NCBI GenBank assembly: GCA_029990175.1
Contig: JARKIP010000033.1
Location: 930,001-994,000 of the forward strand
DNA: 64,000 nucleotides
From: Petunia secreta
Taxonomy: Eukaryota; Streptophyta; Magnoliopsida; Solanales; Solanaceae
Direction: 5' to 3'
A model generated the notes under the pieces. That model searched no databases. It saw nothing but the letters and a program-made list of their open reading frames with translations, and was not told the origin of the DNA. Within the stretch, counting starts at the first letter, position 1. The number at the start of each line of letters is the position of its first letter. Made by a program: the position numbers and the translations under genes. Positions 43,644 through 54,954 of this stretch are shown in pieces.

Positions 43644-46600
43644 ATGGCTGGAAATGATGGCAAAAGCATTGAGAGGCCCGAGGTGTCGTTAGCCGATCTC
43701 ATGGCTGCGATACAAGGCGTCAGTGCCGAAATAAGAGGAGTGACTGCTCGAGTGACCCTCCTCGAGCAGGGAAGCGCGTCCGTGGCCATGAATGGGTCCG
43801 GCGCTGGAACTAGCCAATCTACTCCGATGAAACCTGAGCTGTATGCTGAGCTTGTACGACAACATCAGTTGACAAGTGAAGCAATTCGAAGAGAACTTAA
43901 CTTGGGCAATCCCCAGGCTGCTTATCAAAACTTGGGCATTCCCCGAGGAGAAAGAATAGCACCTCCAAAGGCCCAAAGAGATCTTGGAGCCGTTGCCGAG
44001 GAGGTTGATGAAGAAGAATTTCCCGAGGACGAATATGAGCGTGAGCTGCCATTCGCTCAACGAAGGCAAGCTCACCGAGGTCGTGGAAATTTCCGAGGTC
44101 GAGGCCGAGGCGCAAATGTTGAAAGAAATATTGAGCGTGAGGCTAATGATCGAGATGATGAGTATCCCGAACAGGCTCGTGGTGTTCGAGACTCAAACTT
44201 GAACAGTGTCAAGATCACTATTCCACCCTTTAAAGGAATTAGTGATCCCGATGAGTATCTTGAATGGAAGCTTAAAATGGAGCGCATCTTTGAAACCAAT
44301 GAGATGACCGATGAGAGGAAAGCTGCCCATGCCATTGCTTCGTTCGAAGCTTATGCATCAACGTGGTGGGAATCTGATAAGAGACATCGACGAAGGAATG
44401 ACTATCCTGAAGTCACTACCTGGCCACAATTGAGAAGAGCAATGGATGTTAAGTATTTGAGTGCCAAGTACAGGCAAACTCAAATGCAAAAGCTCTATGA
44501 GTTAAAACAAGGGACCAAGTCAGTTCAAGAGTACCACGATGAATTTGAAAAGGTTCGATTGAATCTTGACCTGGTCGAAGACGAAGAACAAGCCATTATC
44601 AGATTCAAAAATAGCTTGGCTAGGGATGTGTCGTCTCACTTAAGACTCCACGTGTATAACACGTTGGAAGATCTGTTCGATGCTGCCACCGAAGCTGAAA
44701 AATTGGTGAAGGACGACAAGGCAAACCGGTATCGAGGAGTCACCACTTCTACTCCCTTGAACCGAGGAAAAGAATGGAAGATTCCTAACCAAACAAGTGC
44801 CAACACTGTTCGAGATTCGAAGAGACCCTTCGAAAGGGGTGTGACCGTTAACCAATCAAGAGAAGTGGGAGGTAAGGTTCAACTCAACTCTCCTAGTGCT
44901 TCAAATATTCAGTGTCACAAATGCAAAGGTTATGGTCACATGGCAAAGGAGTGTCCAACTCGCAAGGTTATGCTTCTGCTCGAAGATGGAACCGTCCATG
45001 AGCAAGCGAGTGACACCGAGGATGAATTTATCGAGGAGACTGACCGAGCTGAAGGTGATGATGATCATGAGGCTGCCGAAGCTGATCATCCGGAAATGTT
45101 TCTTGTGGTTCGAAGGAATTTGAGCTGCATGACTCTTGAAGAAGAGGACAACCAAAGAGAAAACCTCTTTCATGCCCGATGTCGAGTGAGGGGAAAGGTG
45201 TGTTCAATGATCATTGATTCCGGTAGTTGTGCCAATGTAGTGAGCCAAACTTTGGTTTCACAAATGGGATTACCTACGATGAAGCATCTCCACCCTTACA
45301 AATTACAATGGCTGAATGAGTGTGGAGAATTGAGGGTTGTCAAACAAGTGTGGATCAAGTTCAAAATCGGAGAGTATCAAGATGAAATGATATTCGATGT
45401 GGTTCCGATGCAAGCTTGTCATTTGCTATTGGGTCGACCGTGGCAGTATGACCGAACAACTGTTCACAATGGCAGATCCAAAACTTACACTGTGAAGCTC
45501 GATGGGAAGAGTTTCATACTCAAACCCTTGTCTCCAAAACAAGTCACCGAGGACTATAAACAGATGAAAGAATTGAAAGAAGCAGCCAAAGCTAAGCTTC
45601 CGATGGGAGCAAAATTGAGGCCCGAAGAGACTAACTCACCGCCCGAAGTGAAAGGAATTTGTGCAATCATGCAACCCGGTGAGATCTTACGAGGCAACGA
45701 CCGCGGTCAGATGATGATTTGCCTCGTGCACAAGGGTATCTTTCTAAACACTAATGATGAATTTTCTAATTATAACCCTTTGCCTTTGTTTGTTCGTAAA
45801 GTTTTGCAGGACTTCGAGGACATGTTTCCCGAGGAAATGCCAGGTGGATTACCTCCGTTGAGAGGAATCGAGCACCAAATTGACTTCGTGCCAGGGTCTC
45901 AAATCCCTAACAAACCTGCATACCGGTGTAATCCCGAAGACACCAAAGAGCTCCAATGGCAGGTTGATGAATTGCTGAACAAGGGCCTCGTTCGTGAGAG
46001 CTTGAGTCCTTGCGCCGTTCCAGTTATCCTTGTCCCGAAGAAGGATGGAACATGGCGAATGTGTGTTGACTGTCGTGCAGTCAACAAAATCACAGTAAAG
46101 TATCGTCATCCTATCCCTCGATTAGATGACATGCTTGATGAATTGAGTGGTTCTTCATGCTTTACAAAGATAGACCTCAGGTCCGGTTACCACCAGATCC
46201 GAATGAAACCCGGAGACGAGTGGAAAACCGCGTTCAAGACCAAGTTCGGTCTCTATGACTGGTTGGTGATGCCTTTTGGCTTATCCAATGCACCGAGCAC
46301 ATTCATGCGACTGATGAACCATGTGCTCAAATCGTTCATAAATAAGTTTGTTGTTGTTTATTTCGATGACATACTTGTTTATAGCAGAACCGTGGATGAA
46401 CATGTCGAACACTTAAGGCAAGTACTTGAAAAGCTTCGAGAAGAGAAGTTGTATGCCAACTTCAAGAAATGCGCCTTTGGTGTCGATCGTGTAGTCTTTC
46501 TTGGATTTGTTGTCAGTGCTAATGGTGTCGAAGTCGACGAATCAAAAGTCGAAGCCATCAAAGATTGGCCAACTCCAACCTCGGTATCACAAGTTCGTAG

Positions 46601-48668
46601 CTTCCATGGCTTAGCTAGCTTTTACCGAAGGTTTGTTCGTGACTTTAGCACCGTGGCAGCTCCTTTAACCGAGCTGGTGAAGAAAGACCATCCATTTGTG
46701 TGGGAAGAGTCCCAAGAAAGGGCTTTCCAAGAGTTGAAACGAAGGCTTTGTTCTGCCCCGTTGTTGCAACTCCCTGACTTCGGCAAAGCATTCGAAGTCG
46801 AGTGTGATGCGTCTGGAGTTGGGATCGGAGAAGTGCTAATGCAAGAATCGAAGCCGATCGCTTACTTTAGCGAAAAGCTTAAGGGTGCAGCCTTGAATTA
46901 CTCAACGTATGACAAGGAACTGTATGCCCTCGTTCGAGCACTCGCCCATTGGCAGCATTATTTGTGGCCTCGAGAGTTTGTGATCAAGAGTGATCATGAG
47001 TCTTTGAAATATCTCCGAGGTCAGGAGAAATTGAATCGAACACATGCCAAGTGGGTTGAATTTATTGAAAGCTTTCCCTATGTAATTCATTACAAAAAAG
47101 GAAAAGACAATGTTGTGGCCGATGCGCTATCAAGGAAATTTGCCTTAGCGACCACTCTCGCCTCTAGGCTCATGGGATTCGAAAGCATCAAGTCGATGTA
47201 CGAAGACGATCCCAAGCTGAAATGCGTTCGTGACACTATCTTGAGTGGCCGAAGGGTTGAAAAATATCAATGGCATGATGGCTACCTCTTCAAGAATGGG
47301 AGGGTTTGTGTGCCAGTGTCATCGTGGAGAGAGCTCTTGGTTCGAGAAGCTCACTCAGGTGGACTGATGGGACACTTCGGTGTCGATAAAACTCTTGGTA
47401 TCTTGACCGAGCAGTTCCATTGGCCCAAAATGCGATGAGATGTGGAAAAGCTTTGCAACGCTTGTCTCGTTTGCAAGAAAGCAAAATTGAAGTCCAACCC
47501 TCATGGTTTGTACACCCCGTTGCCTGTGCCTGATCGACCTTGGGTTGATATATCCATGGACTTTGTCTTGGGGTTACCGAGGTCGGGGGGAGGACATGAT
47601 AGCATCTTCGTTGTGGTTGACCGTTTTTCAAAAATGGCTCACTTTATTCCTTGCAAAAAGTGTGATGATGCACAGCATGTAGCTACATTGTTTGTTTCTA
47701 ACGTGTAAAAATTGCATGGTGTACCTCGTACTATTGTGAGTGATCGAGACTCCAAGTTCTTGAGTCATTTTTGGAAGTGTTTGTGGGGTGCCCTCGGCAC
47801 CAAGCTACTATTCTCGACGTCTCACCATCCTCAGACTGATGGACAGACCGAGGTAGTTAACCGAACCTTGGGATCTTTGCTTCGGGCAATGACCAAAGGG
47901 AAGGTTGGAAACTGGGCTGATCGTTTGCCCATGATGGAGTTTGCATACAATCGAACGGTGCATAGAATGATCAACATGACCCCATTTGAATGTGTGTATG
48001 GCTTTAATCCTTTGATTCCACTTGATTTAACCCCATTGCCTCGAGATTCTGTTCTTGATTTTGAAGGTACTCGACGAGCAGCTGCCTTGATCGAATTGCA
48101 TGAAAAGGTGAAGAAGAACCTCGAGGAGGCCTATGCAAAGGTTGCCCTAAAGAAAAACAAGGGGCGTAAAAAGGTGGAATTAAAGAAGGGAGATTGGGTT
48201 TGGGTTCACTTCCGAAAGGAACGCTTCCCGAACCAAAGGAAAGGAAAGTTGGCTCCTCGAGGGGATGGTCCATTTCAAGTGTTGACCAAGATCAACAACA
48301 ATGCTTACGTGATCGACCTCCCTGGTGAGTATAACGTGTCCAACACCTTTAATGTTGCTGACTTAGTTCCTTGTGTTGTAGGTCCGACTTCGGAGGACGA
48401 GGAGGGCTTGATTTCGAGGACGAAATCTTCTCGAGAAGGGGAGGATGATGCAGCCCGACCACGTGCTGATCAAGTGATCGATCCACCGAGGAGACCGATG
48501 ACAAGAAGCCAAGCCAAGCTGCTACACGATGTGCACGTTCACTTAGCCTGGCCGAAGGAAAACAATTGCTCCGAAGCTGAGTGGCCGAGCTCAAGAATCG
48601 AAGGCATTATCTTCAGATTTGAGCCCGAAGGCAAAGTGACCGAGGACAATGAGCTCGAAGATAATTGA
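43644..48668 (+). pseudogene. Chromovirus gag-pol polyprotein, two in-frame stops
   Basis: One frame from ATG 43644 (ACCATGG context; the TTG 18 bases upstream is not needed) to 48668, 1674 codons before the final stop. Gag capsid core at about residues 190-370 ([32 protein letters not shown]), zinc knuckle [14 protein letters not shown] (residue 424), protease [11 protein letters not shown] (525), RT with [17 protein letters not shown] and YFDD (906), RNase H CDASGVG (about 1055), integrase with zinc region and Asp 1306, Asp 1367, Glu 1403, giving D-D-35-E. TGA at codon 1265 (likely from Arg CGA) and TAA at 1355 interrupt only the integrase. The C-terminus, with PMTRSQAK, runs 222 bp into the 3' LTR. 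No clear chromodomain. Confidence 0.93.
48434..48445 (+). other. Polypurine tract of the chromovirus, inside the coding frame
   Basis: AGAAGGGGAGGA before the LTR start TGATGCAG. It encodes Arg-Glu-Gly-Glu in the polyprotein frame, so the sequence serves as both code and primer. Confidence 0.8.
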
Positions 48669-49193
48669 GCGTCCGAAGGCAACAAGTGTGTTCGAGCAGA
48701 CAATCGAGAACCGAAGCCAAGGCTTACCGAAGTCAAAGTCTGCCGAACACAATTTAACTTAGCCCTGCGTGGCTTATTTCTATTTGTCGCCTGTGACCCT
48801 TTTACTAGAATACCCTTAATATTTCCTATATAAACCTTGTTTCCTTTCATTGTACGCACCTAGTTTTTGAACAATGATAAATTAATGAAAGTGCAGAGCA
48901 CCTTTCTCTTGTCTCCGTCGTGAGCAAAACCCTGTGAGGGATTTATGGACTTGTGGCTTTCGGTTAATCCGATTGAACATTCCTTTTTGATCATTCAGTT
49001 TGCAAGAGGCAATGTTCTCTTGAGGATTGTTGCATAGTTAGGGTGATTCTTGTATCCCTTTCGATCGAGCTTTGAGACAGGTTCCTCACTGTTCTTTCGA
49101 AAGAAGCAAGTTTTGTCTTGCTTCTATCTTTTATCTTTCTTGTTTATCTTCCGCGTTTGTGCTTAGCAACTCCTTCGGGTTTGCATTGCACCA
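48446..49193 (+). repeat. 3' LTR of the chromovirus
   Basis: Nearly identical to 41675-42422; the first 223 bp also encode the polyprotein end. TATA box at 48827-48834. Followed by the TAGAG duplication. Confidence 0.95.
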
Positions 49194-49198
49194 TAGAG

Positions 49199-49540
49199 TC
49201 TATGCCATGATCATTCAAGGAGAACGACATAGGAATGTTGCTCGATCTAAGGAGGAGAGCGCAGATGTTATTGCCTTTGCTGTGGAGTCTGTATCTCATG
49301 CTTGCAACAATTATAGTGGTTCTACACATAATATCTCGGACAAACTGACATGTGCTAATTGTGGAAAAGCTAGACATGATAAGAAAGATTGTTTTCTGTT
49401 GATTGGCTATCCTGAATGGTGGGGTACATGATGAGGAGGGGAAAGGACTACTGGACGTGGTCGTGGTGGAGGATCTAGAAATTCTGGACATGGTGGCACT
49501 GGTCGTGGAGTGCAGCAGTTGCTAATGTTGTGCAAGCATC
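49199..49540 (+). pseudogene. Copia gag, second part with zinc knuckle
   Basis: Resumes the capsid interrupted at 41674 (VYAMIIQGERHRNVARS), then SDKLTCANCGKARHDKKDC with an intact CCHC knuckle at 49351-49392, and LIGYPEWWG, a block that usually follows the knuckle in this Copia group. A stop at 49431 and a Gly/Arg-rich stretch follow. Confidence 0.88.
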
Positions 49541-50180
49541 CGTGACAAATGATAAAATTGAGGCAAATAATAATGTTTTCCCTGGATTATTTAATGACCA
49601 GTGGAGTGCACTTCTCTCTATGCTTAATTCCCATAGTAAAAATCATGAAAAAATGTCAGGTAATACTTGTGGAACTCGTTATTATCGACACAGATGCATC
49701 TCACCATATGAGAAGTGATGCCATGTTATTGAATAATTTGTGTGATGTGACACCATTTTCAGTAGGCCTTCCAAATGGTTCCACGGCTATGGCTACAAAA
49801 TATGGGACCATTGTATTCGAAAATAATATAAAACTGCATTATGTTCTTTATGTACCACAGTTAACATGCAATTTAATTTCTGTGTCGAAGCTTATTGATG
49901 ATAATAATTGTTTAGTCACATTTACTAATAAGCTTTGTGTGATACAGGACTGGACTTTGAGGACAGTGACTGGTGTGGGTGAACAAAGTAATGAGGCATA
50001 TTATTTCAAGTTTGCGCGCGAGCACATGCAAATAACATCCATAAAGTGGAAAATTTTGATCTATGGCATCGTCGGTTTGGTCATCCCTCCAACAAGATAG
50101 TTTCTCTTATTCCTGGAATTAGTAGCTCTGATAGAGTAGATGCATTATGCGATAGTTGTTTGAGAGCAAAACAGACAAGA
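49541..50180 (+). pseudogene. Copia protease and pre-integrase region
   Basis: VIIDTDASHHMR at about 49682-49716 is the active site, with D-T-D in place of D-T-G. LPNGSTAMATKYGTIVF and YVPQLTCNLISVSKL are the conserved flap and following strand. The pre-integrase zinc region follows at about 50040-50160 (LWHRRFGHPSNKIVSL, CDSCLRAKQTR). A frameshift near 49690 joins two frames. Confidence 0.82.
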
Positions 50181-50940
50181 TAAAGTTTTCTCAATAGTAT
50201 TAATAAAAGTACTATTTAGTTGAGTTGATTTATTGTGATGTCTGAGGCCCTTATCGTGTTCTTCTTGTGGTGCTATTTATTTCCTAACTATTGTGGATGA
50301 TTTTTCTCGTGGTGTATGGGTCTACTTAATGGCTGAAAAAAGTGAGGTTAAATATAAAATAAACCAATTTTGTTCCAAGGTCGTGACTCAATTTGAGAAA
50401 AGAGTAAAAATACTTAGAAGTGACAATAGTAATGAGTTCACATGACTTCATACTTTTATGCGGAGCGGAGAATAATGCATCAAACAACTTGTGTTCATAT
50501 CCTCAGCAAAATGAACGAGTGGAACGGAAGCATCACCATATTTTAAATATTGCACATGCACTCTGTTTCCAAGCTAATTTGCCAATCTCATTTTGGGGAG
50601 AATGTATTTTGACTGCAGCTTATCTTATTAATCGAACTCCTACCACCTTATTAAATGGAAAGACTTCTTATGAGTTAATTTTTGGAAAAGAACCTTCATA
50701 TAAGCCTCTTAAAGTATTTGAATGTCTATATTTTGCTAATCGTAGGTCCCGTGAGAAAGATAAGTTTGGCTCGAGGAGTTGTCGATGTATTTTTGTTAGA
50801 TATCCTTACGGGAAGAAAGGATGGCGTGTCTATGATTTGGAGACTGGAAATTTTTTATGTCTCGTGATGTTACTTTTGATGAAAAAACTTTTCCTTATGT
50901 TGGTTCAGTTAGTTCCTCTGAGACCACTACTAAGCTGAAT
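50181..50940 (+). pseudogene. Copia integrase core and C-terminus
   Basis: LIYCDV holds the first Asp, RSDNSNEF the second (about 50420), then ERVERKHHHILNIAH with the Glu (about 50518). The 50420-50938 piece continues with ECILTAAYLINRTPTTLL, YELIFGKEPSYKPLKVF and RCIFVRYPYGKKGWRVYD, the usual C-terminal order. Stops and frameshifts, including a lost stretch near 50450, inactivate it. Confidence 0.87.
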
Positions 50941-51440
50941 TCCTCTAATGTTTTTCCTGCTAATAATGTAGCTTTAGAAGTATACCCATCTTCGTTTGAT
51001 TATGAAAAAACCACTGAAGATCAGATTATGCAGCATAACCATTCACCCCCTATTGACTCAAGGGGGAGTGTCGATGGCGAGTCTAACGCCAGTAAAGATT
51101 TGAGTGTACATGTTGCTTCTCCTACAGGAACTTCTACTATTCAGGATGATGCTCTTGGTCGAGGGCATCGGGAAAAATAAGTGTCCACTAGATTGAAAGA
51201 TTATGTGTGTTACACAACTCTGTGTCGTACTACTCGATGCATAAATACCCCAAAACAAAGCTCGTCACCCATTAAGTCAAAGTCCTCAGGTACGTTGTAT
51301 CCTATAACTAACTATGTGACTTGCAATAACTTCTTTTCTAGACACAAGCAGTTTTTTGCAGCTGTTACCGCAGGTACTGAACCCACAAGGTTTTCTGATG
51401 CTATGTGTGACCTTTGTTGGCGACGTGCTATGAAAAGAAA
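50941..51440 (+). pseudogene. Copia integrase to RT linker
   Basis: Ser/Thr-rich linker (SPIKSKSSGTLYPITNYV, PTRFSDAMCD) broken by a stop at 51178. This YPI-type stretch commonly precedes the RT in Copia pol. Confidence 0.6.
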
Positions 51441-52115
51441 TTGATGCATTGGAAAAAAATGGTACGTGGACATTAGAATTTCTTACCCCCGGAAAGAAGA
51501 CCACGGATGCAAGTGGGTCTATAAAATCAAATATAATTCGGATGGTACAGTTGAGCGGTTTAAGACTCGACTTGTGATACTTGGTAACAATCGGGTGGCT
51601 GGAATTGATTATAATGAGACTTTTGCTCTGATGGCAAAAATGTAACTGTACGAGTTTTACTTAGCCTCGTTGTGGCTAAAAGATGGGAGTTGCATCAAAT
51701 GGATGTCCATACTGCATTCTTGTACGGAGAATTAGATGAAGAAGTTTATATGCAACTTCCGCCTGGATTTGATACCTGGACTCAAGGGAAAGAGTGTCGT
51801 CTTCGTAAATCTTTATATGGACTGTGGCAACTCCAAGAAATTGGTTTGCCAAACTTGCTGCTGCCCTGAAGAAATTTGGTTTTGTGCAATCCTATGTAGA
51901 CTATTATTTATTTCTTATATAAAGAATGGTTTGATACTATATGTTCTTGTTTATGTCGACGATCTAATCATTTCAGGAGACAATTCTGGTGGTATTGCTA
52001 ACTTCAAAAAATATTTGCATCGTTGCTTTCACATGAAAGATCTTGGGTCATTAAAATATTTTTTGGGGATAGAATTGGCTAGAGGTCCCAATGGTCTATT
52101 TATTTGTTAGAGAAA
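51441..52115 (+). pseudogene. Copia reverse transcriptase
   Basis: IDALEKNGTWTLE opens the domain; MDVHTAFLYGELDEEVYMQ (about 51700) holds the first catalytic Asp, YGLWQLQ replaces the usual YGLKQ, and the YVDD box is at 51952-51963. KDLGSLKYFLGIELARG ends it. Frame changes at about 51640, 51850 and 52110 make it non-functional. Confidence 0.88.
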
Positions 52116-52922
52116 ATACGCACTCGATAATTTGAGTGAAACTGGACTTTTTGGAGCCAAACAAGCTAGCTTTCCTATTGAGCAAAATCATAAGCTTTGC
52201 CTTAGACAATGGTAAGGACTTCTCTTATCTCGAGAGATATAGGCGATTGGTTGGTCGACTAATTTATTTGACCATTACTCGTCCCGAGCTATGCTTTTTT
52301 ATTCATATATTAGCTTAGTTCATGCATTGTCCTAAAGAGAGATATTGGGACGAAGCACTACGCGTGTTGAGATATTTGAAGGCCAATCCATGTAAGGGGA
52401 TTTTCTTACGAGTTAATAGCAATTTGCTCTTAAACTCATATTGTGATTCTGATTATGCAAGTTATCCCTTAACGCGGTGCTCTTTAACTGGTTATTTTAT
52501 TTTATTGAGAAACTCACCTATTTCTTGAAAAACCAAGAAGCAACATACTGTATCTCGCTCCTCGGTTGAAATGGAGTATCGTTCTATGGCGACAACAGTG
52601 TGTGAGCTATAATAGATCAAAGCTTTGCTACAGTGCTTAGGCATTTCTCACAAGCAGCCTGTTCGTTTGTATTGTGCCAGTCAATCTGCTCTCCGTATAG
52701 CTGCTGCGAATCTAGTTTTCCATGAGCTTACGAAACACATTGAAGTTGATTGCTACTTCGTACGTGATAAAATAACAGTTGGTCGCATGGTTACATCTCA
52801 TGTGCACACTTCTCAACAGCTAGCAGACATATTTACTAAAGCACTTGGGAAACAACAATTTTTGTACCTTTTTCGCAAGTAGGGCATTTGTGATCTTCAT
52901 GCTCCAACTTTAGGGGAAATAT
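52116..52922 (+). pseudogene. Copia RNase H
   Basis: YRRLVGRLIYLTITRPEL, EALRVLRYLKANPCKGIF, then YCDSDYASYPLTRCSLTG with the catalytic Asp, SRSSVEMEYRSMA, VRLYCASQSALRIAAAN and VHTSQQLADIFTKALGK in order. Stops at 52316, 52526 and near 52612. It ends about 40 bp before the 3' LTR, with a TTTAGGGGAAAT polypurine tract at 52910-52921. Confidence 0.88.
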
Positions 52923-53102
52923 TGGGGAATATTGTATGTAATATTTTATTGTAGTTATTTTAGGAAGTTGTATATAGTTAGGAGAAAATGCCTTTAATAT
53001 TTTCCTTATTATTCTAGATACTTTGCTTTGTCGCCAAGACACCGGATTTGTATATATTGACTTCAATTTATTCAATAGAAAAGGCAGAATATTGTTTCTT
53101 CA
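52923..53102 (+). repeat. 3' LTR of the short-LTR Copia element
   Basis: TGGGGAATATTGTATG ... TGTTTCTTCA. Followed at once by Ty3/gypsy RNase H sequence, so the element may have inserted in that older fragment. Confidence 0.8.
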
Positions 53103-53958
53103 GAATTCCACAATTATATTGTCTTATGCGAAATGGGAAGGTGATACCATATGTCTCAAGTAAGCTAAAGAACCATTGCAAGAACTACCATACACACTAC
53201 CTAGAGTTGATTATGGTTGTCTTTTTTAAAAAAATTTGGCATCATTATTTATTTTGTATATCGTATGAGATTTACACTGACCACTAGAGCTTATATTGCA
53301 TATTATATAGTAGAGAGACTTGAATTTAAAATGGTGGAGATGGTTGGAGTTACGAAACGTCTATAACGTTACTATACCTTATTATCCCAACAAAACGAAC
53401 ATGGTAGGGGATGCCTTGAGTCGTAATAGCCCATGGCTAGTCTAGCTCTTTTAGAAATTAAGAAAAGACCTTTAGCAGTGGAGATTCATTATTTGAGTCA
53501 TCACAGGGTTAATTAGAATTAATGATTTAATAATTGACGGGATACTAGATTGTGTTGTTTCACAATCTTCCTTAGTCACTTAGATTGAGAAAAATAGTTG
53601 AGAATCATTGTTTGCGTGGACTCCGTGAGTATGATCTACAGAGTGAGGGAGCTGCTACTTTTGTGCTTGAAAATGATGCAGCTCTATGGCTTAATAGCCG
53701 CTTGTGTGTTCTTGTTGCCATTGGTGATTTGCAAAGTCTAGTTCTAGATAAAGCTCATAGATTGACATATTCTAGAGATTTGATACTATAAAAATATATT
53801 TAGACTTGCATGAGTTGTACTAGCGAGGAGTATGAATAGAGATGTAGTCGTACTGCGTGCATCTCATTGCTTGAACTACTAGTAAGTCAACTGTGAGCAT
53901 CAGAGGCTGATTGTATTGGCATAAAGTTTGACCATACCCGAATGAAACGGATCACTAT
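53103..53958 (+). pseudogene. Ty3/gypsy pol fragment (RNase H to integrase)
   Basis: GKVIPYVSSKLKNHCKNY, LELIMVVFFKKIWHHYL and EIYTDH are Ty3-type RNase H. VTIPYYPNKTNMVGDALSR follows near 53360-53430, and at 53890-53930 a VNCEHQR and IPE stretch matches the integrase zinc-region exit. It is cut by Copia LTRs on both sides (53102 and 53959). Style matches Tekay-like chromoviruses. No function left. Confidence 0.8.
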
Positions 53959-54943
53959 TGTTGCACTTGGTGCACCTCGCAAGACACTAGAGGGGGTGAA
54001 TAGTATCCTTACCCGATTTTACATCTGCCAAAACTTGCTCTCTGCTAAGTTGAGTTACTCACGAAGAACCAGGTTCTCAAAGAGTTTTAACCTAACTGTA
54101 TTACTTAAACTAATGCGGAATATAAATAACACAGGGTTTTTACATCGAAAAATACTTGCTCAAGGGATAAAAAACCAGGATCCAAACTCTGAAATTTTAA
54201 ACTCTTCCACTATGGAATAACGAGAAAGTTTTAGGTAACAAACTCTATAACCAAGGAAATAAACTCTAGTACCTAAACAACATACAATCAACTCGATTGT
54301 ACCTACCTCCTCTACATAACTCTAGCTCAAAAGAAAAATTATCTCTCCACAAAATAGTACCTAAAAACCTTTCTTTATTAAGCACAATAGGTTACATTTC
54401 AATACCCTAAAAACAAAGCTCTAGACAAAACAGAACTAATAAGAAACTTATCTTCAGCCTGGTTCTGCTTCACTGATTTCTGCAAGTTCACTCCAATACT
54501 ACTCTAAATATGCCTTTACTTTGCTCACGAAGTTTTTGAATGAGTGAATGATATTGCATCCCAAACATGCAGTATATATAGAGATCCAGAGGCCAAATCT
54601 GTTTAGGAGAATAAAAGAGCTTTCTCATGTAAATAAGGTAACTACTTTTCCTTGTAAAATTCCAACTCCTACAACCTTGAAATCTATAAATAGAATAACA
54701 TGTTGGTTTCTTTTCCTCCAAGTCTCCAATCCCTTGCCACCTTGGAAAACTTCTATGGTTGAATTTTCTTCGCGATTCCTATTCCAGTTTGAATTGTAAA
54801 ACTTCTTTTCTACGTTCTTTCCTTTTCCAGTTAGGTCTGGGAATGTTCTTGTGTATCTTTTCCACATAAAGTGAACATGTTGTGAACCAGGTCCGTCACC
54901 AAATTCTTCCCATTTGTCAATCATCAAAACTTAAGCTTCAACA
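53959..54943 (-). repeat. 3' LTR of the second SIRE-like element
   Basis: 985 bp; the + strand starts TGTTGCACTTGGTGC and ends GCTTCAACA. Its left 110 bp match 61440-61537, and its continuation matches 63618 to the window end. TATA-like box (minus) at 54573-54580. Confidence 0.88.
54573..54580 (-). promoter_or_regulatory. TATA-like box of the second SIRE-like LTR
   Basis: TATATATA, read on the minus strand as CTATATATACT, in the middle of the LTR where U3/R is expected. Confidence 0.5.
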
Positions 54944-54954
54944 AAATCTCCTTT
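54944..54954 (-). other. Polypurine tract of the second SIRE-like element
   Basis: The minus strand reads AAAGGAGATTT directly before TGTTGAAG. Confidence 0.7.

Larger units (their letters stand above)
41675..49193 (+). mobile_element. Young Ty3/gypsy chromovirus (CRM/Galadriel-like)
   Basis: LTRs of 748 bp (41675-42422 and 48446-49193) differ at about six sites by eye, and the 5-bp TSD TAGAG is perfect (41670-41674, 49194-49198). Primer site, long leader, one gag-pol frame, polypurine tract and 3' LTR are all present. Only two in-frame stops (47436, 47706) disable an otherwise complete polyprotein. It lies inside the gag of an older Copia element. The lineage call rests on integrase and RNase H motifs and on the frame running into the LTR. 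Confidence 0.93.
40763..53102 (+). mobile_element. Ty1/Copia element with short LTRs, split by a chromovirus
   Basis: LTRs of about 180 bp (40763-40941, 52923-53102), primer site, gag, protease, integrase, reverse transcriptase and RNase H on the + strand. The gag frame is interrupted at 41674 by the chromovirus 41675-49193 and resumes at 49194/49199. Removing that insert leaves about 4.8 kb, a normal length for a short-LTR Copia element. No matching TSD is seen (AGTAT left, GAATT right). Many stops make it older than its insert. Confidence 0.85.

Noticed and set aside
43644..48668. Endogenous pararetrovirus (caulimovirus-like) origin
   Set aside because: LTRs, a TSD, a tRNA primer site and a Ty3-type integrase are present; movement and coat protein features of that virus group are not seen.
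40758..53107. TSD for the short-LTR Copia element
   Set aside because: The 5-bp flanks AGTAT and GAATT do not match; shifting the ends by a few bases did not help.
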